64,000 nt of DNA from Gigantopelta aegis (GCF_016097555.1 NC_054701.1:2559696-2623695); one strand, 5' to 3'. Shown: positions 43,852-56,066, counted from the stretch's first letter. The notes: generated from the sequence alone by a model not told the origin. Numbers and translations: made by a program.

Positions 43852-44530
43852 TCTATTGAGTATTGTCCGAAATATACATATATTTTCTGTATATACAAAA
43901 TATATATTTATTTTATTTTATTTACTGTTTACTACCATATCTAAGTAGAGAATACTAGACCGCCCTGTATAGGAACGTTCTGTGCAGAGTCGTCCTGACT
44001 ACATATATTTTTTTTTATATTTACACACGCACACGTTACATATTGTATTGAGTATAATCCGAAATATACATATATTTTCTTTATATACAAAATATATATT
44101 TATTTTCTTTACTATTAATGTGTTTTCCACCATATCTAAGTATTCTAGACCGCCCCGTGTAGGAACGTCCTGTACAGAACCGGTAAGGTTTTGGTCCCTT
44201 ATCACTAAAGCCTTGTGCGTTCACTGGCTTCCCTCCTACAAAATGTGCCGAACAAACCCTCGTACTTGCAGTAACATTAAAATCGTTTTCTACGTGAAAC
44301 GATTACCCACAAACGTTTCCGATATCCATTGGCTGGATATCGATGGAAGGATAACGAATTTCCCGGACATATGCGATTGGAACAGTTAATAATTGAACAA
44401 TGGTCGTGGCCTCTCATTGCTTTTGCCCCCCCCAATTTTGGCGAGATCTCGCGGTTTGCGTCCTCGGGTAACTCCGCAACGGGCACATGCGCAGTGGAAT
44501 GAGAAAGAATATTGTGGGGAAAAGAGATAA
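43055..44530. repeat. (TA)n tracts and a roughly 170-bp repeat x3
   Basis: After (TA)n at 43056-43116, three related blocks at about 43420-43600, 43845-44010 and 44035-44190 share cattgagtat, ttttccaccatatctaagta and aggaacgtcctgtacaga. A further (TA)n lies at 43806-43850. No gene seen. Confidence 0.65.
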
Positions 44531-44532
44531 AA

Positions 44533-44691
44533 GTTTGTTTTGTTTAACGACACCTCTAGAGCATATTGATTTATTAATCATCAACTACTGGAATGTCAAA
44601 CAATTGGTAATTTTGATCATATGCACTTTTCCAGACAGGACAACACATACCACGACTTTTGATATACCAGTCCTGGAGAATTGGGTTGAAG

Positions 44692-44724
<33 letters not shown>

Positions 44725-44760
44725 CTATCATAGAAAAGTCCACTGATATCGCTATATCCC
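44533..44760 (-). mobile_element. SINE-A fragment with poly(G) run
   Basis: Antisense tail and body; a G run at about 44692-44724 replaces the middle part. Confidence 0.65.
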
Positions 44761-44887
44761 GATCGTTGATTTCTCCGAGACCTGTCAGTGAATATCCTCT
44801 TTGCTGATCAGTTTAGTTACTAAGCAATACAATCATACCTCATCAGAATGGTGCTTCACCAATTTCAACTTATTTTCATGCTTATAT

Positions 44888-45115
44888 CCAATTAAAGTTC
44901 AAGCACGCTTTCCTGAGCACACACCTCGGCTATGTGGGTTGTCTGTCCAGGACAGTGGGTAAGTTGTTAGTGGTTAGTCAAAGAGAAGTCGGCGTAGTGG
45001 TCTTACAGCTACCCATTGAGTTGTTAAAACACTGGGTGGGAGCCGGTACCGGGCTGCGAACCCAGTACATACCAGTGTAATGTCCGATGACAACCATGCC
45101 ACCGGTTTTCTCCCA
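44888..45115 (-). mobile_element. SINE-B copy, antisense
   Basis: Contains complement of the SINE-B tail (aagttcaagcacgctttcct) and head (gctgcgaacccagtac). Confidence 0.75.
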
Positions 45116-45411
45116 TTTGGTGAGGTTTTCCGTATATAGGTGTAAGACGTGTCGGTGTACGTTATTATCATTGAACTTACAGCTATTGGACAAGCCAGTA
45201 ATCCACGCTGGTGCCATCCGCCATGTCACCACCACTCGACATTCCTGGACACAACAGTGATTAATCGTTACAAGTTATCCACGAGCTGTAAGCACAAAGC
45301 GGAGAAACCCAGTTTCGTTTACAGCGCCTTTCCCTGTGGCCTATATTAAAAGTGGGGAAATACGAACACGTATTATTTATTGATAGTAGTAGATCTTCCA
45401 TCTTGAGGGAG

Positions 45412-45418
45412 TATATAA
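45412..45418 (+). promoter_or_regulatory. TATA box of paralogue 3
   Basis: tatataag about 138 bp before the ATG at 45550; it argues against translation starting upstream of it. Confidence 0.4.
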
Positions 45419-45549
45419 GACATCAGTTCAGTATTTACACTGTATTTAGCACAGCGCGTGTGTTTACAACAACAACAGAAAGAGAGAACATTTTACTGAT
45501 TTACAAATTAATTAAAAACAGAATATCGTCAACGATAAGTTTAGTGACA

Positions 45550-46314
45550 ATGGAATCTGTGTTGACTGAAGAAGACAATATTGGGTGTGTGTGTGAAGTG
45601 ATAGAGGCAGAACGTGTGTCTGTGACAGAGTTCAGTGGACACAGCTCGACTACAGTCGACCCACCAGACGAGGTGTGTGAAGTGATAGAGGCAGAACGTG
45701 TGTCTGTGACAGAGTTCAGTGAACACAGCCCGACTACAGTCGACCCACCAGGCGAGGTGGATATTCTGGATGACGAAGCACCGCGGTACGATCTCGTACA
45801 CTTGAGAAACACGGGCATGGTGGGGCTGTTCGTGAAAGCGGACCACCGATCGCTCACGGTTGTGGCCGAGCCGCTGGCCGAAGAAGACAAGGCGTTCGTG
45901 TTCTCCCGGGAAACCGTTTCGGCTGTCACACGAGACGAACGATTCGTCTCACTGGTCTCGCTCACAAACAACAGGCGAGGAATAACTTTCGAGATCGTTC
46001 CCAACCTTAACGACACGGGCAGTGACGTCATTGAACTCGGATTGAGGAAAAAAGATAACGGAGGACAGAATCGTTTGGATTGGTTTGTCGTCAGACTTGA
46101 AAGCGGGTACGCGATGCTAGAGTCGCTCTATCTAACCGGATATTACGTCAGCATTGAAAGACGAGGCGTTGTCCTCAGAAAACCGACTGAATTTCCTCCA
46201 AGTGAAAACTATTTTGTCGACATGCAGACGGTGACTATACCTGTACCAAAACGTGGCAGATTTGCAAAAGCGATGGTCAGAATAGCGAAAGTTTTAAAAG
46301 GGTGTGTTAAATGA
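45550..46314 (+). CDS. IL-1-like beta-trefoil candidate, paralogue 3
   Basis: Single-exon ORF, 254 residues from ATG 45550 (MESVLTEEDN). The N-terminal 70 residues are acidic and hold a 28-residue tandem duplication containing EVIEAERVSVTEFS twice. The C-terminal domain has beta-strand patterns LVHLRNTGMVGLFVKAD, DWFVVRLESGYAMLES, TGYYVSIERRGVVLRK and ENYFVD, which line up with paralogues 1 and 2. The tail is basic. No signal peptide is seen. An acidic leader followed by a trefoil domain would fit an IL-1-type precursor, but no cleavage site can be assigned. Confidence 0.55.
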   Translation: MESVLTEEDNIGCVCEVIEAERVSVTEFSGHSSTTVDPPDEVCEVIEAERVSVTEFSEHSPTTVDPPGEVDILDDEAPRYDLVHLRNTGMVGLFVKADHRSLTVVAEPLAEEDKAFVFSRETVSAVTRDERFVSLVSLTNNRRGITFEIVPNLNDTGSDVIELGLRKKDNGGQNRLDWFVVRLESGYAMLESLYLTGYYVSIERRGVVLRKPTEFPPSENYFVDMQTVTIPVPKRGRFAKAMVRIAKVLKGCVK

Positions 46315-46831
46315 CCTAACTTTACGAGTACCGGTACTTCAACAAGAGCAGTCATACTCAGTGGCTCAAGTTGCTAGACGCTTTACCAGCTGGACTAAAA
46401 CACACGGATCGCCTTCAGATCAGAGTTTTGGTAACGGACACACAGTACAGAGTTCACTGGCTCAGTCGGTCAACACCAAGCCCCATAAAAACAGCAGTCC
46501 ACCGTTTCGGAACATTCATGTTAACTGAGCGTATACCGGGTAACGGGAATCTCCATACGAACAGTTCTGTTCAGTAATGCTGGTACGTTAAAGGATAGCA
46601 CTGTGTTTAGTAATAATAGTAGGTGTTCAGTAATGATGGTATTAGGTTTCGTGTTCAGTATTAAATGATAGTACTAATATTAAAATAACATGTACATATG
46701 TGTCGTAAATACTAAAAATGAAATATATAATAAAAACAAAATGAATATTCTTATCAGGTTGTTTTATTGATTTCCATAGGGAGTAGCTCTTTTGGCTTCA
46801 ACTTGTGAATACATCCACTGGGCTGTAACAC

Positions 46832-46867
<36 letters not shown>

Positions 46868-48190
46868 CCCCGCACACACCAAACTTGGGCTCACCCTGTC
46901 CATTGCCAATGAAAAGTGGCTACAACATTTAGTGTTTAGTGGTCCATAAATTAACCAATGTTGAATAATTTTCAAAGAAATGCCCATCATATCTGAAAAG
47001 TGGCTAAAACAAACACTATTACAGTGTGAGCCGTACCACTGGAAACTGCTATACTACTAGTCTAGGTAACCTCCAGCTAGGTAAACGAGTTCTTTTAAAC
47101 TTGGACACTTTTTGAAATAACGGGAAGGGGGAGAGGAGGGGTGTCAACTGTCCGGTCCCAGCCCGCATCACTAGGAATGACGCCTGATGCAGTGATGATG
47201 CTTTCATGTATTCTGTAACACTACACACTGCTGCTCTCCATTTAGTGATACGGATCACGGTTTTTCGTTTGGGCGACACTACCAGGGGAAAGCTGAGATT
47301 GCTTTCATTAAGTATCATCCTCAAAGTGAAACAAAATATCAAATACCAGTCCAAATGCTTAAAAACAAATCACATGATGGCTGTGGTTGGTCACGTGATC
47401 CTGATCAAGTTATCAAAAAGTTACTAGTTGACTGTGGGTGTGGGTAATTTTTGGAATGCTTCCATCAGAGAACTGTCTAAGCACGCCTATCGTGTGTACA
47501 ACCTCTAAGTTCGCCAGAGAGTCCTGTCCATGAGAGGTTAGTTGATTGGATTGCTACACCGTATATTGTATAAATATAGTACACTAAATGAACTGGCCGG
47601 TCATAGCATTTTTATGAAATGAGAGAACAGTTTTCGTATCTGACGAGCAAAACCGAGTCAGATACCAACACTATTCATGCGTTTCAACGCAGTAGAACGC
47701 AGATATCGATATCTACTACACATCATTTGTCTACGAATTGGCCAGCAAGTGATATACATCACGCCAATATTACACTAGTTAGATACTGAGTGATTGTTAC
47801 GACATGAGCAATATCTGGCACTGGTGTAATAAATAGCTTTAGTAAATGATTGCTTAACAAAAGCTCCAGTATGAGCAGAACCCATGGGCTGTTGAGTGTT
47901 GGATCAAAGATTTCGTTTGTTGAGAAATTATAATAGCTCACCCATGTAGAATGCTTACCCAAAGGTGTTATGGACTGTACGATTGAACATCCACAGCAAA
48001 CCTGTACGTGTTTCCCGTCTGAACCTATACACAACACCTGGGCGTTGGTGAGTGATATCATGATTTATAGTCACGGGGGAAATCCTGGCGAAAGTGTTTA
48101 TGGAAGATTACTTCCTGCTGTCTATTATAAGTATATATGGCAGGTGTGGGATTATTCTCTCTATCTATATCGGCATACATTAGACACTTA
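46315..48190. other. unassigned sequence with (CA)n
   Basis: A (CA)n run at about 46830-46864. No gene, SINE or array that I can support. Confidence 0.4.
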
Positions 48191-48194
48191 ACAG

Positions 48195-48535
48195 GTGCTG
48201 TACGAAGTGTTGCTGGAACCTAAACTGGTGTACGAGGTGTTGCTGGACACTAAACAGCTGTTGTACGAGATGTTGCTGGATACTAACAGCTGTTGTACGA
48301 GGTGTTGCTGGACACTTAACAGCTGAGGTGTTGCTGGACACTAACAGCTGTTGTACGAAGTGTTGCTGGACACTAACAGCTGTTGTACGAGGTGTTGCTG
48401 GAAACTAAACAGCTGTTGTACGAAGTGTTGCTGGACACTAAACAGCTGTTGTACGAGGTGTTGCTGGACACTAACAGCTGTTGTACGAGGTGTTGCTGGA
48501 CACTAACAGCTGTTGTACGAGGTGTTGCTGGACGA
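48195..48535. repeat. 33-34-bp minisatellite x10
   Basis: Units of tgtacgaggtgttgctggac and actaacagctgt. Confidence 0.9.
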
Positions 48536-48983
48536 ATATTCCCTCTGTTTTATCTCTTTATTATCCACAGCATTCAAAACACTGGGCTGTAAATACTGTA
48601 TATCATTCAAAACACTGTACTGTAAATCATTCAAAAACACTGTGCTGTAAATACTGTTATCACACGTGGAGTATAAAATCTCAAAGGCTTCAAGCTCTTG
48701 TTTTTATAGACATCTGCTTTTATATAGGGTATGTCCCTTTAATTTTATTTTCTCTCCACACAAAATTTAAAGAACACACCTGAGAATAAAACCATTCATA
48801 GTGTTGTTCTCACTTAGAAAATAACTGATTTTGAAAAGATGTTTATAAATACAATACATGCACACCCACTGAGATACTACCCTCTCTCAATATCTATATA
48901 CATGTATATATATATATATTTTACATGTTTCTAAACCTTTACATGCTATCACAAAAAATATGTTTCTAAACCTTTACATACTA

Positions 48984-49205
48984 TCATAAAATAACACATA
49001 AGGAATTGGCTGTCTCAGTTTGTGGAGGTGACAGTCCAGTCTGCGAGACTCTGCCTAGAATGGTGTTTTGTTTTTGTTTTGTCCACTTCTCCAAGTGGGC
49101 GTTCCACTCGGGTGGGGGTGAGGTTCTGTATTCCCAGACGTCGTTACCTCTAGCAGCTGCAAGTCTCGTCTTCATCCTCACTCTCTCATGCTCCAGAACC
49201 TTCTC
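48984..49205 (-). CDS. C22orf39: C22orf39/PANTS homologue, last exon
   Basis: Exon with an acceptor (tcatcag|GAG) at 49205 and a TAA stop at 48984-48986, phase 0, 73 codons. It encodes EKVLEHERVRMKTRLAAARG and then NDVWEYRTSPPPEWNAHLEKW, which fits the conserved C-terminal 'W..R.SPPP.W' block of UPF0545/C22orf39. The extra 30 residues at the end exceed the vertebrate protein. The gene continues in exons at 51673-51791 and 56021-56066. Confidence 0.85.
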   Translation of the reverse strand, partial: EKVLEHERVRMKTRLAAARGNDVWEYRTSPPPEWNAHLEKWTKQKQNTILGRVSQTGLSPPQTETANSLCVIL

Positions 49206-49207
49206 CT

Positions 49208-49450
49208 GATGACAAGAAAACACGGGACAATCTTATTGTAAAGTTAGATTGGATGTCAAACATTTGGTAATTCTGAAAACACGGGACAATCTCATTGTAA
49301 AGTTAGATTGGATGTCAAACATTTGGTAATTCTGAAAACACGGGACAATCTCACTGTAAAGTTAGATTGGATGTCAAACATTTGGTAATTCTGAAAACAC
49401 GGGACAATCTCATTGTAAAGTTTGACTGGATGTCAAACATTTGGTAATTT
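49208..49450. repeat. about 59-bp repeat x4 at an exon-SINE junction
   Basis: Units join gaaaacacgggacaatctca, which lies just inside the intron, to SINE-A body sequence ggatgtcaaacatttggtaa. Confidence 0.8.
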
Positions 49451-49499
49451 TGACAGTCATCAGAAGAAACCAGGTACATTTTCCCATTATTTTTTTTTT

Positions 49500-49950
49500 T
49501 TTGTCCGACGACACCACTAGAGCACATTGATTATTAATCATCAGCTATTGGATGTCAACCATTTGGTAATTTTGACATATAGTCTTAGAGAGGAAATCTG
49601 CTACATTTTTCATTAATAGCAATGGATCTTTTATATGCACCATCCCAGACATGATAGTACATACCACAGCCTTTGATATACCAAGCGTGGTGCACTGAAT
49701 AGTGTGAGAAATAGCCCAATGAGTCCACTGATGGGGATCGATCTAGACTGATCGCGCATCAAGCGAATGTTTTACCACTGGGCCATGTCCCATCCTTTTC
49801 CATTGGCAGCAAGCAAACATCACGGCCTTTGACCAGTTTGGAATGAGAAAAAAGCAATCAGTTGAATGGATCCACTGAAGTGATTCGATCCTGTGACGCA
49901 AGCACCTCAGCTGAGCAATCAACTGACTAAGCTAAATCCCACCCCTAATC
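49500..49950 (-). mobile_element. SINE-A copy plus a second SINE fragment
   Basis: Antisense copy at about 49505-49795 with the head complement ccactgggccatgtccc. A further antisense fragment with ctgagcaatcaactgactaa follows to 49950. Confidence 0.7.
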
Positions 49951-50454
49951 TCATTGTTTACAAACCTGTAACACATTTGGATAAAGTTACAATTGAGTGA
50001 AACATGAGTCTGTGACTTTGAAATGGTGAAATACCCTCTAAAAACTGTTACTTCTCAGATGCATGTGCATTTTTAAAAATATGAGAAATGCATTTTGTGA
50101 TATTAAAAACACCAGGATGACCAAAAATACTTCGAATGTACGAAAATTGATAATCTAAACAATAAAATCTAAGTAAAGTATGATTTAAGTTATAATAGTC
50201 AAAAATATGTTTTAGTGTTTAAAAACTAGGGTATGTCCCTTTAAAATGCTTATATAATGTATGTTTGCAATGGTGTATGTTGTTAGTGCCAACGAGAACC
50301 CATTCTATTGACTATCTTCATTTGAAGTTGGGAATGGATTGGGAGATGACAGCTGTGTAATGAGACCTCTTTGACAGTTATGGCCCTTGGATAAATTCCC
50401 ATAAAAGTCAAACTTGATCTGGCTATAACTGTCAATAATAGGTAAATCCCCATG
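49951..50454. other. intronic sequence, unassigned
   Basis: Within the C22orf39-like intron; nothing recognised. Confidence 0.4.
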
Positions 50455-50755
50455 AATAAATGAATTAATGTTTAACGAAACGCAACACACACAAAAAATA
50501 TTGTTGTCAAAAAATCCCTATGAATAAATGAATGAATGTTTTACGAAACCAAGCACAAAAACAAATATATCAGTTATTGTTGTCACAAAATCCCCATGAA
50601 TAAATGAATGAATGTTTTACGAAACCAAGCACAAAACCAAATATATCAGTTATTGTTGTCACAAAATCCCCATGAATAAATGAATGAATGTTTTACGAAA
50701 CCAAGCACAAAACCAAATATATCAGTTATTGTTGTCACAAAATCCCCATGAATGT
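50455..50755. repeat. about 79-bp repeat x3-4
   Basis: Units of atgaataaatgaatgaatgt, acgaaaccaagcacaaaa and atatcagttattgttgtcac. Confidence 0.85.
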
Positions 50756-51071
50756 CAAACTTGATCTGTAACTTTACATGATAAACCTATACACAACATT
50801 TCAACTCAACATCTTGAGGCTTTGCACACATACATGGGACAGACAAACAGGAGAATGGAGATAAAAGCAATAGTCCCCTCTGGCTGAACTGGTAGGGGAC
50901 TAAAAACCATACATGCAGTGAAAATAATTCTGAAGATTGTCCACCTTTCTATTGTTCAAAACTTGTGTACTTTAACTGACATGATTAGCAGTGTAAATGA
51001 AATACAACACTTCTGTTTTAGAAGTGTGATGAGTCCTGGAAAGTGTTAGGAGAGTCGCAAATTGACCACCT

Positions 51072-51348
51072 TTCACCGGCCTCGGTGGTCACGTCGATAA
51101 ACCATCTCACATGAGGTTGACAGGTACATGGTTTGCAGCCCAGTACCGGTTCCCACTCGGAGTAAGTTTTAACAAGTCAATGGGTAGGTGAAAGATGACT
51201 ACACCAACTTCGCTATCACTAATTAACTAACATCTAACCACTAACCCACTGTCCTGGACAGAAAGCCCAGATAGGTGAGGTGTGTACCCAGGACAGCGTG
51301 ATTGAACCTTAATTGGAAACATGATCAAAAATAAGTTGAAATGAATGA
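51072..51348 (+). mobile_element. SINE-B copy
   Basis: Starts cggcctcggtggtcacgtcg, followed by a B-box-like ggtttgcagccc and a tail attgaaccttaattgg. Confidence 0.75.
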
Positions 51349-51469
51349 ACACCTTTCAATAAAAAAAAATGCAGTAAATGATATTTCTACATTCATGTGA
51401 CCATTTGAGAACAATGATCTTCAGCTCGCCTTGATGTATACAGCCAGTGCTCGGGGTGAAGACTGATAG

Positions 51470-51668
51470 CGCTACTTAAAGGTGTTTTGTCAGACCAAGC
51501 AGCACTTAAAGGTGTTTTGTCAGACCAAGCAGCACTTAAAGGTGTTTTGTCAGACCAAGCAGCACTTAAAGGTGTTTTGTCAGACCAAGCAGCACTTAAA
51601 GGTGTCAGATCAAACAGCACTTAAAGGTGTCAGACCAAGCAGCACTTAAAGGTGTTTTGTCAGACCAC
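51470..51668. repeat. 30-bp minisatellite beside exon
   Basis: About six units of aggtgttttgtcagaccaag and cagcacttaa, ending at the donor of the exon at 51673. Confidence 0.9.
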
Positions 51669-51672
51669 TTAC

Positions 51673-51791
51673 AGCTGCATCTGGAGAACTGGTGTCCATA
51701 AACCTCACACAGTTGTCAAGGTCACGCTTCCATTGGTTACAGTCTTCGAGAGTACCAAACACATAGTACTGGTTGAATCTGCCGCGTAAAC
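51673..51791 (-). CDS. C22orf39: C22orf39/PANTS homologue, middle exon
   Basis: 119-nt exon: acceptor ttgtag|GTTTACG at 51791 and donor GCAGCT|GTAAGT after 51673. It encodes LRGRFNQYYVFGTLEDCNQW and KRDLDNCVRFMD. The C-x9-C spacing (C in EDCNQW and in DNCVRF) and 'YYV.G....C..W..DL..C' fit UPF0545/C22orf39, known in vertebrates as a small neuronal/mitochondria-type twin-cysteine protein (PANTS). The exon is flanked on both sides by minisatellites that share its edge sequence. Confidence 0.85.
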
Positions 51792-52095
51792 CTACAACAC
51801 ATAAACATAATTCAAACCTACAACACATCAACACAATTCAAACTTGCAACACATCAACACAATTCAAACTTACAACACATCAATATAATTCAAACCTACA
51901 ACACATCAACATAATTCAAACCTACAACACATCAACATAATTCAAACCTACAACACATCAACACAATTCAAACCTACAACACATCAATATAATTCAAACC
52001 TACAACACATCAACACAATTCAAACCTACAACACATCAACACAATTCAAACCTACAACACATCAACATAATTCAAACCTAAAACACATCAACATA
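51790..52095. repeat. 26-bp minisatellite beside exon
   Basis: About 11-12 units of cctacaacacatcaacataa and ttcaaa. The unit begins with the polypyrimidine end of the exon's acceptor. Confidence 0.9.
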
Positions 52096-52130
52096 AATGT
52101 TGATATTTTAGTGTGTAGAATGAATTGTTT

Positions 52131-52175
52131 AGTCTTCGAGAGCACCAAACATATAACACTGGTTCACTCTACCAT
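52131..52175 (-). pseudogene. duplicated fragment of the C22orf39 middle exon
   Basis: About 40 bp (agtcttcgag...accaaaca.ata..actggtt) repeat the exon sequence at 51741-51783 with a few changes, at the edge of the 52-bp satellite. Confidence 0.8.
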
Positions 52176-55100
52176 AATGAAGATGCACGTGTGTGTGATA
52201 TAATATAACACTGGTTCACTCTGCCATAATGAAGCTGCACATGTGTGTGATATAGTATAACACTGGTTGAATCTGCTATGATGAAGTGCATGTGTGTGAT
52301 ACAATATAACACTGGTTGAATCTGCTATGATGAAGTGCATGTGTGTGATACAATATAACACTGGTTGAATCTGCTATGATGAAGTGCATGTGTGTGATAC
52401 AATATAACACTGGTTGAATCTGCTATGATGAAGTGCATGTGTGTGATATAATATAACACTGGTTGAATCTGCCATGATGAAGATGCATGTGTGTGTGATA
52501 CAATAGAACACTGGTTGAATCTGCTATGATGAAGTGCATGTGTGTGATATAATATAACACTGGTTGAATGTGCCATGGTGAAGATGCAGGTGTGTGTGAT
52601 ATAATATAACACTGGTTGAATGTGCTATGATGAAGATGCATGTGTGTGTGATATAATAGAACACTGGTTGAATCTGCCATGATGAAGACGCAGGTGTGTG
52701 TGATATAATATAACACTGGTTGAATCTGCTATGATGAAGTGCATGTGTGTGATATAATATAACACTGGTTGAATGTGCTATGATGAAGATGCACGTGTGT
52801 GTGATATAATAGAACACTGGTTGAATGTGCCATGGTGAAGATGCATGTGTGTGTGATATAATAGAACACTGGTTCACTCTGCCATAATGAAGATGCATGT
52901 GATATAATAGAACACTGGTTGAATCTGCCATGATGAAGATGCATGTGTGTGTGTGATATAATAGAACACTGGTTCACTCTGCCATGATGAAGATGCAGGT
53001 GTGTGTGATATAATAGAACACTGGTTCACTCTGCCATAATGAAGATGCATGTGTGTGTGATATAATAGAACACTGGTTGAATCTGCCATAATGAAGATGC
53101 ACGTGTGTGTGATATAATAGAACACTGGTTGAATCTGCCATAATGAAAATGCACATGTGTGTGATATAATAGAACACTGGTTGAATCTGCCATAATGAAG
53201 ATGCACATGTGTGTGATGAAATAGAACACTGGTTGAATCTGCCATAATGAAGATGCACGTGTGCATGATATAATAGAACACTGGTTGAATCTGCCATAAT
53301 GAAGATGCACGTGTGCATGATATAATAGAACACTGGTTGAATCTGCCATAATGAAGATGCACGTGTGTGTGATATAATATAACACTGGTTGAATCTGCGA
53401 TGATGAAGATGCAGGTGTGTGTGATATAATAGAACACTGGTTGAATCTGCCATGATGAAGATGCACGTGTGTGTGATATAATAAAACACTGGTTGAATCT
53501 GCCATGATGAAGATGCACATGTGTGTGATATAATAGAACACTGGGTGAATCTGCCATAATGAAGATGCACGTGTGTGTGATATAATAGAACACTGGTTGA
53601 ATCTGCCATGATGAAGATGCACGTGTGTGTGATATAATAGAACACTGGTTGAATCTGCCATGATGAAGATGCACGTGTGTGTGATATAATAGAACACTGG
53701 TTGAATCTGCCATAATGAAGATGCACGTGTGTGTGATATAATAGAACACTGGTTGAATCTGCCATAATGAAGATGCACGTGTGTGTGATGTAATAGAACA
53801 CTGGTTGAATCTGCCATGATGAAGATGCACGTGTGTATGATATAATAGAACACTGGTTGAATGTGCCATAATGAAGATGCACGTGTGTATAATATAATAA
53901 AACACTGGTTCACTCTGCCATAATGAAGATGCATGTGTGTATGATATAATAGAACACTGGTTGAATCTGCCATAATGAAGATGCACTTCTTGTGTATGAT
54001 ATAATAGAACACTGGTTGAATCTGCTATGATGAAGTGCATGTGTGTGTGATATAATAGAACACTGGTTGAATCTGCTATGATGAAGTGCATGTGTGTGAT
54101 ATAATAGAACACTGGTTGAATCTGCCATGATGAAGATGCACGTGTGTGTGATATAATAGAACACTGGTTGAATCTGCTATGATGAAGTGCATGTGTGTGA
54201 TATAATAGAACACTGGTTGAATCTGCCATGATGAAGATGCACGTGTGTGTGATGTAATAGAACACTGGTTGAATCTGCCATGATGAAGATGCACGTGTGT
54301 GTGATGTAATAGAACACTGGTTGAATCTGCCATGATGAAGATGCATGTGTGTGTGATACAATAGAACACTGGTTGAATCTGCTATGATGAAGTGCATGTG
54401 TGTGATATAATAGAACACTGGTTGAATCTGCCATGATGAAGATGCACGTGTGTGTGATGTAATAGAACACTGGTTGAATCTGCCATGATGAAGATGCACG
54501 TGTGTGTGATGTAATAGAACACTGGTTGAATCTGCCATGATGAAGATGCACGTGTGTGTGATGTAATAGAACACTGGTTGAATGTATAATAGAACACTGG
54601 TTGAATGTGCCATGATGAAGATGCACGTGTGTGTGATGTAATAGAACACTGGTTGAATGTGCCATTATGAAGATGCACGTGTGTGTGATATAATATAACA
54701 CTGGTTGAATCTGCCATGATGAAGATGCACATGTGTGTGATATAATAGAACACTGGTTGAATGTGTCATAATGAAGATGCACGTGTGTGTGATATAATAT
54801 AACACTGGTTGAATCTGCCATAATGAAGATGCACATGTGTGTGATATATTAGAACACTGGTTGAATGTGCCATAATGAAGATGCACGTGTGTATGATATA
54901 ATAAAACACTGGTTCACTCTGCCATAATGAAGATGCATGTGTGTATGATATAATAAAACACTGGTTGAATCTGCCATAATGAAGATGCACGTGTGCATGA
55001 TATAATAGAACACAATGGTTGAATCTGCCATAATGAAGATGCACGTGTGTATGATATAATAGAACACTGGTTGAATCTGCCATGATGAAGATGCACGTGT

Positions 55101-55925
55101 GTGTGATATAATAGAACACTGGTTGAATCTGCCATGATGAAGATGCACATGTGTGTGATACAATATAACACTGGTTGAATCTGCCATGATGAAGATGCAC
55201 ATGTGTGTGATATAATAGAACACTGGTTGAATGTGTCATAATGAAGATGCACGTGTGTGTGATATAATATAACACTGGTTGAATCTGCCATAATGAAGAT
55301 GCACATGTGTGTGATATATTAGAACACTGGTTGAATGTGCCATAATGAAGATGCACGTGTGTATGATATAATAAAACACTGGTTCACTCTGCCATAATGA
55401 AGATGCATGTGTGTATGATATAATAAAACACTGGTTGAATCTGCCATAATGAAGATGCACGTGTGCATGATATAATAGAACACAATGGTTGAATCTGCCA
55501 TAATGAAGATGCACGTGTGTATGATATAATAGAACACTGGTTGAATCTGCCATGATGAAGATGCACGTGTGTGTGATATAATAGAACACTGGTTGAATCT
55601 GCCATGATGAAGATGCACATGTGTGTGATACAATATAACACTGGTTGAATCTGCCATGATGAAGATGCACGTGTGTGTGTGATATAATATAACACTGGTT
55701 GAATCTGCCATGATCAAGATGCACGTGTGTGTGATATAATATAACACTGGTTGAATCTGCCATGATGAAGATGCACGTGTGTGTGATACAATATAACACT
55801 GGTTGAATCTGCCATAATGAAGATGCATGTGTGTGTGATATAATATAACACTGGTTGAATCTGCCATGATGAAGATGCACGTGTGTGTGATATAATAGAA
55901 CACTGGTTGAATCTGCCATGGTGAA
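52140..55925. repeat. 52-bp satellite seeded by an exon
   Basis: About 72 units of 52 bp: gaacactggttgaatctgcc, atgatgaagatgcacgtgtg and tgtgatataata, with variants of 47-54 bp. The segment ctggttgaatctgcc equals part of the C22orf39 middle exon. Blocks of about 430 bp are nearly identical (54770-55190 and 55240-55660). The long minus-strand open frames are an artefact of the repeat. Confidence 0.9.
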
Positions 55926-56020
55926 GATTCATGGAATTCACGGAAGCCAAATTTGCAGTCTTGTCTGTAAATGTATATGTGTGTATCTGTGTCTTAAAAA
56001 AATAAATAAAAAATACCTAC

Positions 56021-56066
56021 TCTTGCAGTCATGATATTCTTCTCTGTAAAAATCACAGGGTCGGAT
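56021..56066 (-). CDS. C22orf39: C22orf39/PANTS homologue, upstream exon
   Basis: 46-nt exon between the acceptor cttag|ATCCGA at 56066 and the donor AAGA|GTAGGT. It encodes IRPCDFYREEYHDCK, which matches the conserved 'RPC..YR.E...C' N-terminal motif. Splicing to the exon at 51791 keeps the frame (phase 1). The exon with the start codon was not found upstream; it may lie outside the window or be too short to see. Confidence 0.8.

Noticed and set aside
52874-54649. 591-codon minus-strand ORF and overlapping ORFs of HTHVHLHHGRF type
   Set aside because: Artefacts of the 52-bp satellite. All three frames rotate through the same units, and the array is intronic.
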